Source: Klebsiella ornithinolytica NBRC 105727 = ATCC 31898 (GTDB taxonomy: Bacteria > Pseudomonadota > Gammaproteobacteria > Enterobacterales > Enterobacteriaceae). Taken from it: a stretch of 64,000 nucleotides of DNA. The stretch covers positions 124,001 to 188,000 of the forward strand of contig NZ_BCYR01000005.1 of the NCBI RefSeq assembly GCF_001598295.1. The letters are read 5' to 3'. Position numbers and translations under genes: made by a program. Shown here one piece after another: positions 7,794-16,618 of the stretch (its first letter is position 1; every line of letters begins with the position of its first letter). Below the pieces are notes generated by a model, which saw only the letters and a program-made list of their open reading frames with translations, was not told the DNA's origin and did no database searches.

Positions 7794-8207
7794 ATGAGTG
7801 AAATCAACCCGTGCATGACGTGCGGTGCCTGTTGTGCGTATTTTCGAGTCTCTTTCTACTGGGCGGAAGCCGATGATGCCGGCGGCGTTGTGCCGACCAG
7901 GCTTACCGAGCCGCTCACCCCTTTTCTGCGCTGCATGAGCGGCACCAACCAACGACAAATCCGCTGCGCCGCCCTCAAAGGTGAAATCGGTGAATCGGTG
8001 CACTGCTCAATTTATCGGCATCGCCCCTCTCCCTGCCGCGAATTCAGCCAGTCCGGTGAAGGCGGCGAGGTAAACGAAGCCTGCAACCGGGCCCGCGCCC
8101 GCTACGGCCTGCCGCCGCTCATCCCTCTTTACAAAGATATACTTAGCCTGACAGCGGCAGAGGCTGCTACCTGCGAGGGATTTGCGGTACAATCGCCGGC
8201 TAGTTAA
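7794..8207 (+). CDS. YkgJ-family cysteine-cluster protein
   Basis: 137 residues with the CxxCGACC-type N-terminal cluster ([13 protein letters not shown]) and further cysteines (IRCAAL, VHCSIY, SPCREF, EACNRA, ATCEGF) expected to bind zinc or an iron-sulphur cluster. The start at 7794 has AGGTG upstream; earlier in-frame starts lack homology. It precedes yciC closely and could be co-transcribed. Biological role unknown for the family. Confidence 0.85.
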   Translation: MSEINPCMTCGACCAYFRVSFYWAEADDAGGVVPTRLTEPLTPFLRCMSGTNQRQIRCAALKGEIGESVHCSIYRHRPSPCREFSQSGEGGEVNEACNRARARYGLPPLIPLYKDILSLTAAEAATCEGFAVQSPAS

Positions 8208-8232
8208 CACCTGCAATACTCAAGGAGAGTGC

Positions 8233-8976
8233 ATGTCTATCACGGCGAAGACCGTCTACCGTGACACGGGAAATTTTTTTCGTAATCAGTTTGTCACCAT
8301 TTTGCTGATTGCGTTGTTATGCGCGTTAATTACGGTAGTCCTTGGCCATGCTTTTTCACCCAGTGAAGAGCAGCTCTCGATTCTGAGCGAAGGGGATAAT
8401 CTGGCGGGGAGCGCCGGGCTGTTTGAGCTGGTACAAAACATGACCCCAGAGCAACAGCAGATCCTGCTGCGCGCCTCGGCCGCATCGACCTTCTCCGGTC
8501 TGGTGGGTAATGCCATTCTTGCCGGCGGCGTGCTGCTGATGATTCAGCTGGTCTCCGCCGGACAGCGGGTCAGCGCGCTGCGCGCTATCGGCGCTTCTGC
8601 GCCGGTACTGCCAAAGCTGCTGCTGCTGATTCTGTTCACCACCTTTGTGGTGCAGATGGGGATGATGCTGGTGCTGGTACCGGGCGTGCTGCTCGCTATC
8701 GTACTGGCTTTTGCCCCTGTCATGCTGGTGCAGGATAAGCTGGGAATTTTTAACGCCATGCGCAGCAGTATGCGTCTGGTGTGGGCCAATATGCGTCTGG
8801 TCGCCCCGGCGGTGATTGGCTGGCTGCTGGCGAAAACACTCCTGCTGCTGTTTGCATCCAGCTTTGCGGTACTGACGCCGAACGTCGGCGCGGTGGTAAT
8901 CAATACGATCAGCAATCTGATATCTGCGCTGTTGCTGATCTATTTGTTCCGCCTGTATATGCTTATCCGCAACTAA
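8233..8976 (+). CDS. yciC: UPF0259 membrane protein YciC
   Basis: 247 residues, inner-membrane protein with about six hydrophobic segments, beginning [19 protein letters not shown] as in E. coli YciC. A strong AAGGAG ribosome-binding site (8222-8227) fixes the start at 8233. It is followed 52 bp later by yciB, as in E. coli. The molecular function is unknown. Confidence 0.94.
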   Translation: MSITAKTVYRDTGNFFRNQFVTILLIALLCALITVVLGHAFSPSEEQLSILSEGDNLAGSAGLFELVQNMTPEQQQILLRASAASTFSGLVGNAILAGGVLLMIQLVSAGQRVSALRAIGASAPVLPKLLLLILFTTFVVQMGMMLVLVPGVLLAIVLAFAPVMLVQDKLGIFNAMRSSMRLVWANMRLVAPAVIGWLLAKTLLLLFASSFAVLTPNVGAVVINTISNLISALLLIYLFRLYMLIRN

Positions 8977-9028
8977 ATTAACCTGGGCCGGGACTCTTCC
9001 GGCCCTATCTGAACGACGGGTCCGATGT

Positions 9029-9568
9029 ATGAAGCAGTTTCTGGATTTTTTACCGCTGGTAGTCTTCTTCGCCTTCTACAAGCTTTACGATATCTACGCC
9101 GCAACCACCGCGCTGATTATCGCCACCGCTATTGTGCTGATCTATACCTGGGTACGCTATCGTAAAGTCGAAAAGATGGCGCTGATTACCTTTGTGCTGG
9201 TTGCCGTATTTGGCGGCCTGACCATTTTCTTCCATAACGATGAGTTTATAAAATGGAAGGTCACGGTCATCTACGCTCTGTTTGCCGGCGCTTTGCTGTT
9301 CAGCCAATGGGTGATGAAAAAACCATTGATTCAACGCATGCTCGGGAAAGAGCTGACCCTGCCACAGCAGGTCTGGTCGCGTCTGAATCTCGCCTGGGCG
9401 CTGTTTTTTATTCTCTGCGGTCTGGCCAATATCTACATCGCCTTCTGGTTGCCGCAGAATATCTGGGTCAACTTCAAGGTCTTCGGCCTGACGGCGCTGA
9501 CGCTGGTCTTCACGCTGTTGAGCGGCGTATACATCTATCGCCATATGCCGCAGGACGATAACCACTAA
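9029..9568 (+). CDS. yciB: Inner membrane septation protein YciB (IspZ family)
   Basis: 179 residues, the usual length, with five hydrophobic segments starting [20 protein letters not shown]. The family is linked to cell envelope elongation and septation through interactions with divisome and elongasome proteins, and is needed for intracellular spread in Shigella. The yciC-yciB order is that of E. coli. Confidence 0.95.
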   Translation: MKQFLDFLPLVVFFAFYKLYDIYAATTALIIATAIVLIYTWVRYRKVEKMALITFVLVAVFGGLTIFFHNDEFIKWKVTVIYALFAGALLFSQWVMKKPLIQRMLGKELTLPQQVWSRLNLAWALFFILCGLANIYIAFWLPQNIWVNFKVFGLTALTLVFTLLSGVYIYRHMPQDDNH

Positions 9569-9575
9569 TTAAGAA

Positions 9576-9600
9576 GCGGGGGTAGCGCTTCTGCCCCCGC
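9576..9600 (+). terminator. Hairpin after yciB
   Basis: GCGGGGG (9576-9582) and CCCCCGC (9594-9600) form a stem just after the yciB stop. Only a weak pyrimidine stretch follows (CCTTCTTT), so termination is plausible but not certain. Confidence 0.45.
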
Positions 9601-9761
9601 CCTTCTTTGCGCGGCATGTTCCCCTCTCATCGTCTTGTTCTCGTTTTCAGCATGGGCAACCATCTCTCTTAAGCATCGCCTGACTTGCCGTTTCCCTGTC
9701 CCGACTTTTGTGCAGAAAACGCTTCAGCTGACGCGTTTCACCTTGTAAAATGAGCCTCACA

Positions 9762-9840
9762 GGGGATGGCATTCCCCCTTGAACCGCCATGTGGCTAATG
9801 ATGCCTGCTTTTTATTCCCGGACCGGGAATGAGCAGGCAT
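9762..9840 (+). promoter_or_regulatory. Fluoride riboswitch (crcB motif) with expression platform
   Basis: The aptamer reads GGGGATGGCATTCCCC (stem-loop), then AACCGCC-ATGT-GGCTAATG and ATGCCTGC (ending 9808), matching the conserved crcB/fluoride aptamer including the GGCAT/ATGCC pseudoknot and the GCTAATGA joint. The expression platform is a competing hairpin: ATGCCTGCT (9801-9809) pairs with AGCAGGCAT (9832-9840) around an inner ATTCCCGG/CCGGGAAT stem, so aptamer and platform exclude each other. It precedes the ClC gene at 9894. Confidence 0.9.
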
Positions 9841-9893
9841 ATCTATCATGCAGGCAACGCGTCCGGGATGGTCAACCCTCTAAGGATTCGTTC

Positions 9894-10634
9894 ATGCGAT
9901 CGCTTCATACTTCACCTCTCACCACGCTCTTGTTCCTCGGACAGTGGCTTTTTATCGCCTTTATCGTTGCCGTTCTTGCGGGGAGCGCATCCGCCGCCTT
10001 CCTCTTTTCCCTTGAGTGGGCAACGGCCAGCCGCGAAAGCCATCGCTGGATGATTTGGCTGTTACCCGTTGCCGGCTTCAGCGTCGGCTGGGTTTATCTC
10101 CGCTATGGTAGCCGCGTCGAGGCCGGTAATAATCTCATTCTGGAAGAGATCCATCACCCCGCTCAGGTCATTCCTCTGCGGATGGCGCCGCTGGCAGCGT
10201 GGGATTTTTGTGGCAAGCTGATCTTTACCGTTATCTCGCTGGGAAGCGGTTTTAAAGGCGGGGAAGTGACGCCGCTGTTCTACATCGGCGCGACGCTCGG
10301 CAATACGTTAGCACCGCTGATGCACCTGCCTGTCGGGTTCCTCGCGGGTCTCGGCTTCGTGGCCCTGTTTGCCGGCGCGGCCAATACGCCCGTCGCTTCT
10401 ACGCTGATGGCCATTGAACTGTTTGGCGCAGAGATCGGCGTGTATGCCGCGCTGGCCTGCGTGGTGGCCTACCTGGTCTCCGGCTATACGGGGATCTACC
10501 GGGCGCAGCGGATTGCCGGCCCAAAACACCGTGTCGTACCGACCGGTATCCGTCTGGCGGAGCTTCCGGCCTGGCATCAGCGGCAAACGCCCGCCGCGTC
10601 TGAGACGAAAGAAGACAAACATCCTTCCCGGTAA
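9894..10634 (+). pseudogene. Fluoride-type ClC antiporter gene with internal deletion
   Basis: 246 codons where ClC proteins of this type have about 400-430. Residues 1-98 match the N-terminus of ClC proteins up to IPLRMAPL; the next residues [19 protein letters not shown] belong to the C-terminal half, which is complete ([35 protein letters not shown]). About 170 residues are missing in frame, including the ion-pathway motif (GREG type). The junction is near 10186-10195. The start at 9894 has AAGGA upstream. The fluoride riboswitch indicates that the ancestor exported fluoride. Probably non-functional as a channel, though still an open frame. Confidence 0.75.
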
Positions 10635-10783
10635 GCCGCCCGCTCTGCGCCGCATTCCCGCGGCGCGGACCCCCATCCCCTGCTGCCGCCGTCAACCCCG
10701 CCTGTTTATTCACCTTTCTGCTATAACCCGGCAAAGTTGCGCCAATTGTGAGGATTTAATGAAGATTCATTTGCATGCATTGA

Positions 10784-10802
10784 AATGATAATAATTATCA
10801 TT
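10784..10802. promoter_or_regulatory. Fur box of the siderophore receptor
   Basis: AATGATAATAATTATCATT is a perfect 19-bp palindrome about a central A and contains the 7-1-7 Fur consensus TGATAATnATTATCA. It lies 47 bp before the receptor start codon, so iron-replete repression by Fur is very likely. Confidence 0.92.
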
Positions 10803-10848
10803 GATATTCGCAGTCTCAATTTTTAACGCTTTGATATGGATATTTACA

Positions 10849-13032
10849 ATGAGACCGCAAAACTATTATGCCATTACGCCACTCGCGCTGGTATTTGCTG
10901 GCTTTCTGACGCCCGACGCCTTTGCTGAGGAAGCGGAACGCGATACCGAAACAATGGTGGTACACAGCACGGCTGAAGAAGCACTCAAGCAGCAGCCGGG
11001 GGTATCTGTCATCACCGCTGAAGATATTGCCCGCGATCCACCGGTTAACGATCTGTCGGAAATCATTCGTAAAATGCCCGGCGTCAATTTAACCGGCAAC
11101 AGCGCCAGCGGCAGCCGGGGTAACAACCGGCAGATCGATATTCGCGGAATGGGGCCGGAGAACACCCTTATCCTGATCGATGGCGTTCCGGTGACATCCC
11201 GTAACTCGGTACGCTACAGCTGGCGCGGCGAACGTGATACCCGCGGGGATAGCAACTGGGTGCCACCGGAGATGGTCGAACGCATTGAAGTTCTGCGCGG
11301 CCCGGCAGCAGCCCGCTACGGATCCGGTGCCGCCGGCGGCGTGGTCAATATCATTACTAAACGCCCCACTAACGACTGGCATGGCTCGCTATCGTTTTAT
11401 ACCAACCAGCCGGAAAACAACAAAGAGGGGGCGACGAATCGCGCCAACTTTAGCCTCAACGGACCGTTGGCCGGCGATGCGCTGACCATGCGTCTGTACG
11501 GTAACATCAATAAAACCGATGCTGACGCCTGGGACATTAACCATGCCCAAAATGGTTCGTACGCCGCCGGTCGCGAAGGGGTGCGCAACAAGGACATCAA
11601 CGCCCTACTGTCATGGAAACTGACGCCACAGCAGATTGTCGATTTTAACTACGCCTATAGCCGCCAGGGCAATATTTACGCCGGCGATACCCAATACAGC
11701 AACGGTAACCTCAGCCCCGATGGCCTGGTCAGCGAGCTGTATGGCCACGAAACCAACCGTCTGTATCGCCAGTCCTGGGGGCTGACCTATAACGGAATCT
11801 GGGACTGGGGCCAGTCCAAAGCCGGAGTCTATTACGAGAAAACCAATAACACGCGTCTGCAGGAAGGTTCTACCGGCCGCGTGGAGGGGATGATCAACAG
11901 CAATGAGTACGCCACCAGCCGCCTCGAATCCTGGCGTTCAACCGGCGAGCTGAATCTCCCCTTCCACTGGCTGGCCGACCAGACCCTGACCCTCGGGATG
12001 GAGTGGAACCGCGATGAACTCAACGACCCGGCCTCCATGCAGGCAACCAACGTTACTGGCGAGACCATCCCTGGCACCTCAGGCGAGGCCTCCCAGCGCA
12101 GCACCACCAACAGCGCTACCCTCACGGGTCTCTACCTGGAAGATAATATTGAGGCAACGCCGGGCACCAATATCATCCCCGGACTGCGTTTCGACTACCA
12201 CAATGAATTTGGCAGTAACTGGAGCCCAAGCCTGAACCTGGCGCAGGAGCTTGGTGAGATGTTCAAAGTCAAAGCCGGCATTGCGCGTGTCTTCAAGGCG
12301 CCAAACCTGTACCAGTCCAGCGAAGGCTATCTGCTGTCGACCCGCGGCAACGGCTGCCCGAACACCATCAGCAACGGCAGCTGCTACCTGCTCGGTAACC
12401 CGGACCTCGATCCGGAAATCAGCATCAATAAAGAGCTCGGCCTTGAATTTAACCTCAACGGCTATAACGCAGGCGTAACGTGGTTCCGTAACGATTATAA
12501 AAACAAAATCGTCTCCGGTACCGATGTGCTGGGCTATACCTCGAGCGGCAACAATATCCTGCAATGGCAAAACGGCGGCAAAGCGATCGTCGAAGGGCTG
12601 GAAGGTACCCTGCTCATCCCGATTGTGGCCGATACGCTGGACTGGCGAACCAATGCGACCTATATGATCAAATCGGAGAACAAAGATACCGGTAATCCGC
12701 TGTCGGTGATCCCGAAATATACGATTAACACCATGCTGGACTGGCAGGTCAACAGCAAGCTTTCGGCGAACGTCAACTGGACGATGTACGGCCGGCAGAA
12801 ACCGCGTCAGTATGCGGAGATCCGCAACGAGACCGGCACGCTCGCCACGAATGAAATCGGTGCCTATTCCGTTGTCGGTATCGGTGCGAACTACCAGCTG
12901 CTGAAAGATCTTCGCCTGAATGCCGGCATCAGCAACCTGTTCGATAAGCAAATTTATCGCGAAAACGCGGGCGCTTCGACCTATAACGAACCCGGACGCG
13001 CCTATTACGCTGGCGTCACCCTCTCCTTCTGA
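10849..13032 (+). CDS. TonB-dependent catecholate siderophore receptor, IroN/FepA type
   Basis: 727 residues. Signal peptide at residues 1-26 (ending PDAFA), TonB box about 35-39 (TMVVH), plug domain with EIIRKMPGVNLTGNSASGSR and GNNRQIDIRGMGPENTLILI, then the 22-strand barrel ending AYYAGVTLSF. From memory it resembles Salmonella IroN (salmochelin receptor) more closely than FepA, including TNQPEN and SSEGYLL regions. No iro biosynthetic genes are nearby, so it probably takes up foreign or chromosomally encoded enterobactin-type siderophores. A perfect Fur box precedes it; the start at 10849 has only a weak GGA upstream. Confidence 0.92.
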   Translation: MRPQNYYAITPLALVFAGFLTPDAFAEEAERDTETMVVHSTAEEALKQQPGVSVITAEDIARDPPVNDLSEIIRKMPGVNLTGNSASGSRGNNRQIDIRGMGPENTLILIDGVPVTSRNSVRYSWRGERDTRGDSNWVPPEMVERIEVLRGPAAARYGSGAAGGVVNIITKRPTNDWHGSLSFYTNQPENNKEGATNRANFSLNGPLAGDALTMRLYGNINKTDADAWDINHAQNGSYAAGREGVRNKDINALLSWKLTPQQIVDFNYAYSRQGNIYAGDTQYSNGNLSPDGLVSELYGHETNRLYRQSWGLTYNGIWDWGQSKAGVYYEKTNNTRLQEGSTGRVEGMINSNEYATSRLESWRSTGELNLPFHWLADQTLTLGMEWNRDELNDPASMQATNVTGETIPGTSGEASQRSTTNSATLTGLYLEDNIEATPGTNIIPGLRFDYHNEFGSNWSPSLNLAQELGEMFKVKAGIARVFKAPNLYQSSEGYLLSTRGNGCPNTISNGSCYLLGNPDLDPEISINKELGLEFNLNGYNAGVTWFRNDYKNKIVSGTDVLGYTSSGNNILQWQNGGKAIVEGLEGTLLIPIVADTLDWRTNATYMIKSENKDTGNPLSVIPKYTINTMLDWQVNSKLSANVNWTMYGRQKPRQYAEIRNETGTLATNEIGAYSVVGIGANYQLLKDLRLNAGISNLFDKQIYRENAGASTYNEPGRAYYAGVTLSF

Positions 13033-13131
13033 ATGCCCACGCCCGCAGCCGCGGGCGTATTCCCCTGTTTTCTCCCTGCCATTTTCATAGTAGCATCGCG
13101 CTGATCTTCTTTGACCAGCACAGAGTACAGA

Positions 13132-13530
13132 ATGACAACAACAGATCTCACCCCGAAGGGCGAAATGGTTTTACGCACCCTGGCAATGCCAGCAGACACG
13201 AACGCCAATGGCGATATTTTTGGCGGCTGGTTGATGTCGCAGATGGATATCGGCGGCGCGATCATGGCCAAAGAGATTGCGCAGGGTCGCGTAGTGACCG
13301 TGCGCGTTGACGGAATGACCTTTTTACGGCCGGTGGCCGTGGGCGACGTGGTGTGCTGCTACGCACGCTGCGTGAAACGCGGCAACACCTCTATCACCAT
13401 CAACATCGAAGTCTGGGTGAAGAAAGTGTCGTCTGAGCCGATTGGTCAACGTTATAAAGCCACGGAAGCCCTGTTTATCTATGTGGCGGTCGACAATCAG
13501 GGCAAGCCACGCGCGATACCTGGCGAATAA
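13132..13530 (+). CDS. yciA: Acyl-CoA thioester hydrolase YciA
   Basis: 132 residues, a hotdog-fold thioesterase cleaving short- and medium-chain acyl-CoA. The catalytic and family segment MPADTNANGDIFGGWLMSQM is intact and the rest closely follows E. coli YciA. The next gene is not tonB as in E. coli but the converging yniB, which marks a rearrangement boundary. Confidence 0.96.
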   Translation: MTTTDLTPKGEMVLRTLAMPADTNANGDIFGGWLMSQMDIGGAIMAKEIAQGRVVTVRVDGMTFLRPVAVGDVVCCYARCVKRGNTSITINIEVWVKKVSSEPIGQRYKATEALFIYVAVDNQGKPRAIPGE

Positions 13531-13537
13531 AAAAAGT

Positions 13538-13560
13538 GCCCGGCGTGCCGGGCCATTTTT
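13538..13560. terminator. Bidirectional terminator between yciA and yniB
   Basis: GCCCGGC (13538-13544), loop GT, GCCGGGC (13547-13553) with A-run before and T-run after. It can serve yciA on the plus strand and yniB on the minus strand. Confidence 0.9.
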
Positions 13561-14096
13561 TACAAGAATCCGAGCAGCGAGAAGAACACATAGCCGAGAA
13601 CAATCATGATCACCGGCAGGATATACAGCGGGAAGTACTGCACCAGAATCGTATGCCGGGGTACCACAATACGCTCCGCAATTTGCTCACGCGTGAGCCC
13701 TTCCGGCCCCTTAGCCTGTTCAAGAATCAGCTGATTTTCCACCCCTTCACGCAGGAACTTCGCCTGGCGGCTCATGCGCGCGCCTGACGCCTGCAGCGCC
13801 ATGCCAACAAACACCAGAATATAGATAATCCAGAAGCCAATATTCAGGCTGTGTTTAAAATCCGGCAGCGGCGAGTTGTACCAGAAAAAGTTGAGGAACG
13901 GGGTATTAAAACGCATCATTTCAATCATGACGTGCGCAAAATCCATCAGCACCGCATCAATGCCCGGTTTTTTTTCGCTGTGTTCATACATAAACTTCAG
14001 TACCGAAATCAGCGTTGAAATCACCGCAGGTATAAAAATAACCCACCCTAAAATACGTTTAAGCACTGCAATGCGTCCAGCTTGTTGATACGTCAT
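13560..14096 (-). CDS. yniB: Inner membrane protein YniB
   Basis: 178 residues, the same length as E. coli YniB, with about four hydrophobic segments (near residues 15-35, 85-105 and 150-175). Function unknown. It is divergent from hxpB (yniC), as in E. coli. Confidence 0.93.
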   Translation of the reverse strand: MTYQQAGRIAVLKRILGWVIFIPAVISTLISVLKFMYEHSEKKPGIDAVLMDFAHVMIEMMRFNTPFLNFFWYNSPLPDFKHSLNIGFWIIYILVFVGMALQASGARMSRQAKFLREGVENQLILEQAKGPEGLTREQIAERIVVPRHTILVQYFPLYILPVIMIVLGYVFFSLLGFL

Positions 14097-14229
14097 GGAT
14101 TCCCCTTGTTTAAGACGCCTTCATCACCGTCTAAGTCTACCCTCACCGGCGAATTTCGCCCAATAATGCGCGGTATGATATACCATGAGGACAAATTCGT
14201 TATCTACTTGCGCTACAGGAGAAGGACTT

Positions 14230-14916
14230 ATGTCAGCCAGGCGACAAATTCATGCCGCTATTTTCGATATGGATGGATTACTGATTGATTCCGAACCGCT
14301 ATGGGATCAGGCGGAGCTGGAGGTTATTGAAAGCCTCGGCGTCGATATCAGCCGCCGCGATGAGCTGCCCGATATGCTGGGGTTGCGCATCGATTTAGTG
14401 GTGGATCTGTGGTTTGCCCAGCAGCCATGGAAAGGCGCGGACCGTGCTGAAGTCACCGCGCGGATTATCAGCCGCGCGATTGAGCTGGTTGAGGCCTCCC
14501 GCCCTCTGTTACCCGGCGTACGAGAAGCCGTCGCCTTATGTAAGGCACAAGGGTTAAAGGTTGGCCTCGCATCGGCCTCGCCGCTGCGGATGCTGGAAAA
14601 GGTCCTCACCATGTTCGAGCTGCGCGAGCAGTTTGACGCCCTCTCCTCTGCCGAATCGCTGCCGTACAGCAAGCCCCATCCTCAGGTCTATCTCAACTGT
14701 GCCGCCAGCCTGGGCGTGGACCCAATGGCCTGCGTCGCGCTGGAAGATTCGGTCAACGGAATGATCGCCAGTAAGGCAGCCCGCATGCGCTCTATCGTCG
14801 TTCCGGCCGAGGAAAATCGTCACGATCCGCGTTTTGTGCTGGCAGACGTTAAGCTCACGACGCTGGAGTCACTCACCGCCACCGATCTCTGCGGCCTGCT
14901 TTCCGGCCAGCGGTAG
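14230..14916 (+). CDS. hxpB: Hexitol/2-deoxyglucose-6-phosphate phosphatase HxpB (YniC)
   Basis: 228 residues, HAD-superfamily phosphatase. Motif I is IFDMDGLLIDSEP with the nucleophile and acid/base aspartates; motif II LASAS, and motif III/IV SKPHPQVYL and VALEDSVNGM follow. The E. coli enzyme dephosphorylates 2-deoxyglucose-6-phosphate and sugar-alcohol phosphates. The start at 14230 follows GGAGAAGGA. Confidence 0.95.
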   Translation: MSARRQIHAAIFDMDGLLIDSEPLWDQAELEVIESLGVDISRRDELPDMLGLRIDLVVDLWFAQQPWKGADRAEVTARIISRAIELVEASRPLLPGVREAVALCKAQGLKVGLASASPLRMLEKVLTMFELREQFDALSSAESLPYSKPHPQVYLNCAASLGVDPMACVALEDSVNGMIASKAARMRSIVVPAEENRHDPRFVLADVKLTTLESLTATDLCGLLSGQR

Positions 14917-14942
14917 GCGTCCAGCGGTTGAACAATCACAAA

Positions 14943-14961
14943 AATAAAACGATGTTTCATT
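14943..14961. promoter_or_regulatory. KdgR-like operator
   Basis: AATAAAAC-GAT-GTTTCATT is a near-perfect inverted repeat (7 of 8 pairs) of the type bound by KdgR, the repressor of pectin and ketodeoxygluconate catabolism. It lies about 85 bp upstream of kduD, consistent with the gene's function. Confidence 0.6.
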
Positions 14962-15043
14962 TTTAATTGTTTTTCCGCTCAGCACCCTCTATGCTTGAAA
15001 AAACGGCGTGGTTAAACGCATAAATCAGCATACAGAGGTGCAT

Positions 15044-15805
15044 ATGGTACTTAACGCCTTCGACCTGACGGGTAAGGTCGCTATCGTGACGGGATGTGAC
15101 ACCGGACTGGGCCAGGGAATGACGCTGGCCCTTGCCCAGGCCGGCTGCGATATCGTCGGCGTCAATCGTAAGATCCCACAGCAAACGGCCGAACAGGTGC
15201 TGGCGCTGGGACGTCGATTTACCGCCATTCAGGCTGACCTCAGCCGCCAGGATGCCATCGCCGACATCGTCGCGAAAGCCGTCTCCGCCATGGGCCGGGT
15301 GGACATTCTGGTTAATAACGCCGGTACGATACGCCGCGCCGATGCGCTCACCTTTAGCGAAAAAGAGTGGGACGACGTCCTCAATCTCAACCTCAAGTCG
15401 GTATTCTTTTTATCGCAGGCGGTCGCCAGGCAGTTTATTCGCCAGGGCAGCGGCGGAAAGATCATTAACATCGCGTCCATGCTCTCGTTCCAGGGCGGGA
15501 TTCGCGTCCCCTCGTATACTGCCTCAAAAAGCGGCGTGCTCGGTTTAACCCGCCTGATGGCCAACGAATGGGCCGGACAGAATATCAACGTCAATGCCAT
15601 CGCCCCCGGGTACATGGCCACCGATAATACCCGGCAGTTACGCGATGATGCCGATCGCAGTAAAGAGATCCTCGACCGTATCCCGGCCGGGCGCTGGGGC
15701 GTCCCGGATGATTTACAGGGCCCGGTCGTGTTCCTGGCGTCGCAGGCAGCGGATTACATCAATGGATATACGCTGGCGGTTGATGGCGGCTGGCTGGCGC
15801 GTTAA
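15044..15805 (+). CDS. kduD: 2-dehydro-3-deoxy-D-gluconate 5-dehydrogenase KduD
   Basis: 253 residues, classical SDR. TGCDTGLGQGM (coenzyme), NNAGTIRR, the catalytic Ser (IASMLSFQGG) and YTASK are all present, and the protein ends DGGWLAR like E. coli KduD. It interconverts 2,5-diketo-3-deoxygluconate and 2-keto-3-deoxygluconate in hexuronate catabolism. kduI, its usual partner, is absent here. A KdgR-like operator precedes it. It is inserted between hxpB and ydjM relative to E. coli. Confidence 0.92.
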   Translation: MVLNAFDLTGKVAIVTGCDTGLGQGMTLALAQAGCDIVGVNRKIPQQTAEQVLALGRRFTAIQADLSRQDAIADIVAKAVSAMGRVDILVNNAGTIRRADALTFSEKEWDDVLNLNLKSVFFLSQAVARQFIRQGSGGKIINIASMLSFQGGIRVPSYTASKSGVLGLTRLMANEWAGQNINVNAIAPGYMATDNTRQLRDDADRSKEILDRIPAGRWGVPDDLQGPVVFLASQAADYINGYTLAVDGGWLAR

Positions 15806-15863
15806 TAATTTTGTGACAAAGAGTTACACCGTCACCTCTTTCACACACTGTATAAAAACCCTA

Positions 15864-15883
15864 TACTGTATGAATTGACAGTT
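15864..15883. promoter_or_regulatory. LexA box of ydjM
   Basis: TACTGTATGAATTGACAGTT contains CTGT-N8-ACAG, the SOS-box core. It lies 13 bp before the ydjM start codon; ydjM is LexA-regulated in E. coli. Confidence 0.9.
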
Positions 15884-15896
15884 TAGGGTTTTTATC

Positions 15897-16487
15897 ATGA
15901 CGGCGGAAGGCCATCTCTTCTTTTCTATCGCCTGTGCGGTATTTGCGAAAAATGCGGAATTAACCCCCGTTCTGGCACAGGGTGACTGGTGGCATATTGT
16001 TCCCTCAGCGGTACTGACCTGCCTGCTGCCGGATATCGATCATCCGAAGTCATTTCTCGGGCAGCGGCTAAGCTGGATATCGAAGCCCGTCGCCCGCGCC
16101 TTTGGCCACCGCGGGTTCACCCATAGCCTGCTGGCGGTTTTTGGCGCAATCACGCTGTTTTATCTGAAAGTGCCGGAAAGCTGGTTCGTGCCCGCCGATG
16201 CCGTGCAGGGACTGGTGCTTGGCTATCTCAGCCATATTCTTGCCGATATGCTCACCCCGGCGGGCGTACCGCTACTGTGGCCCTGCCGCTGGCGCTTCCG
16301 CCTGCCGATCCTCGCGCCGCGAAAAGGCAACCAGCTGGAGCGGGCGCTGTGCATGGCGCTGTTCGTTTATGCCGTATGGATGCCGCAAACTTTCGCTGAG
16401 AACAGCGCCGTGCGCTGGTCTTCGGGGATGATTAATTCACTGCAGATCACCTTTAATCGTTTTATTAGTCACCAGACCGGACGATAA
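15897..16487 (+). CDS. ydjM: LexA-regulated inner membrane metal-dependent hydrolase YdjM
   Basis: 196 residues, YdjM/YfhO-type (DUF457) membrane protein. Metal-ligand motifs are LLPDIDHPKSFLG, FGHRGFTHSLLA and a later GYLSHILADMLTPAG. Four or so membrane segments. SOS-induced in E. coli; its substrate is not known. Confidence 0.93.
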   Translation: MTAEGHLFFSIACAVFAKNAELTPVLAQGDWWHIVPSAVLTCLLPDIDHPKSFLGQRLSWISKPVARAFGHRGFTHSLLAVFGAITLFYLKVPESWFVPADAVQGLVLGYLSHILADMLTPAGVPLLWPCRWRFRLPILAPRKGNQLERALCMALFVYAVWMPQTFAENSAVRWSSGMINSLQITFNRFISHQTGR

Positions 16488-16618
16488 ACAGGCAAAACAG
16501 TAAAAATAGTTATAACCCATTCCATTTGAATATAAGTAATGAATTCCTCTTCTGCTAACCTTGCGCCATTAGAGCTGGTAACAGACCAGCCAGATAAAAA
16601 CCTATCAGGAGAACGGGG

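Noticed and set aside
12079..12951. 290-codon minus-strand ORF inside the siderophore receptor gene
   Set aside because: Antisense shadow of a well-supported receptor gene.
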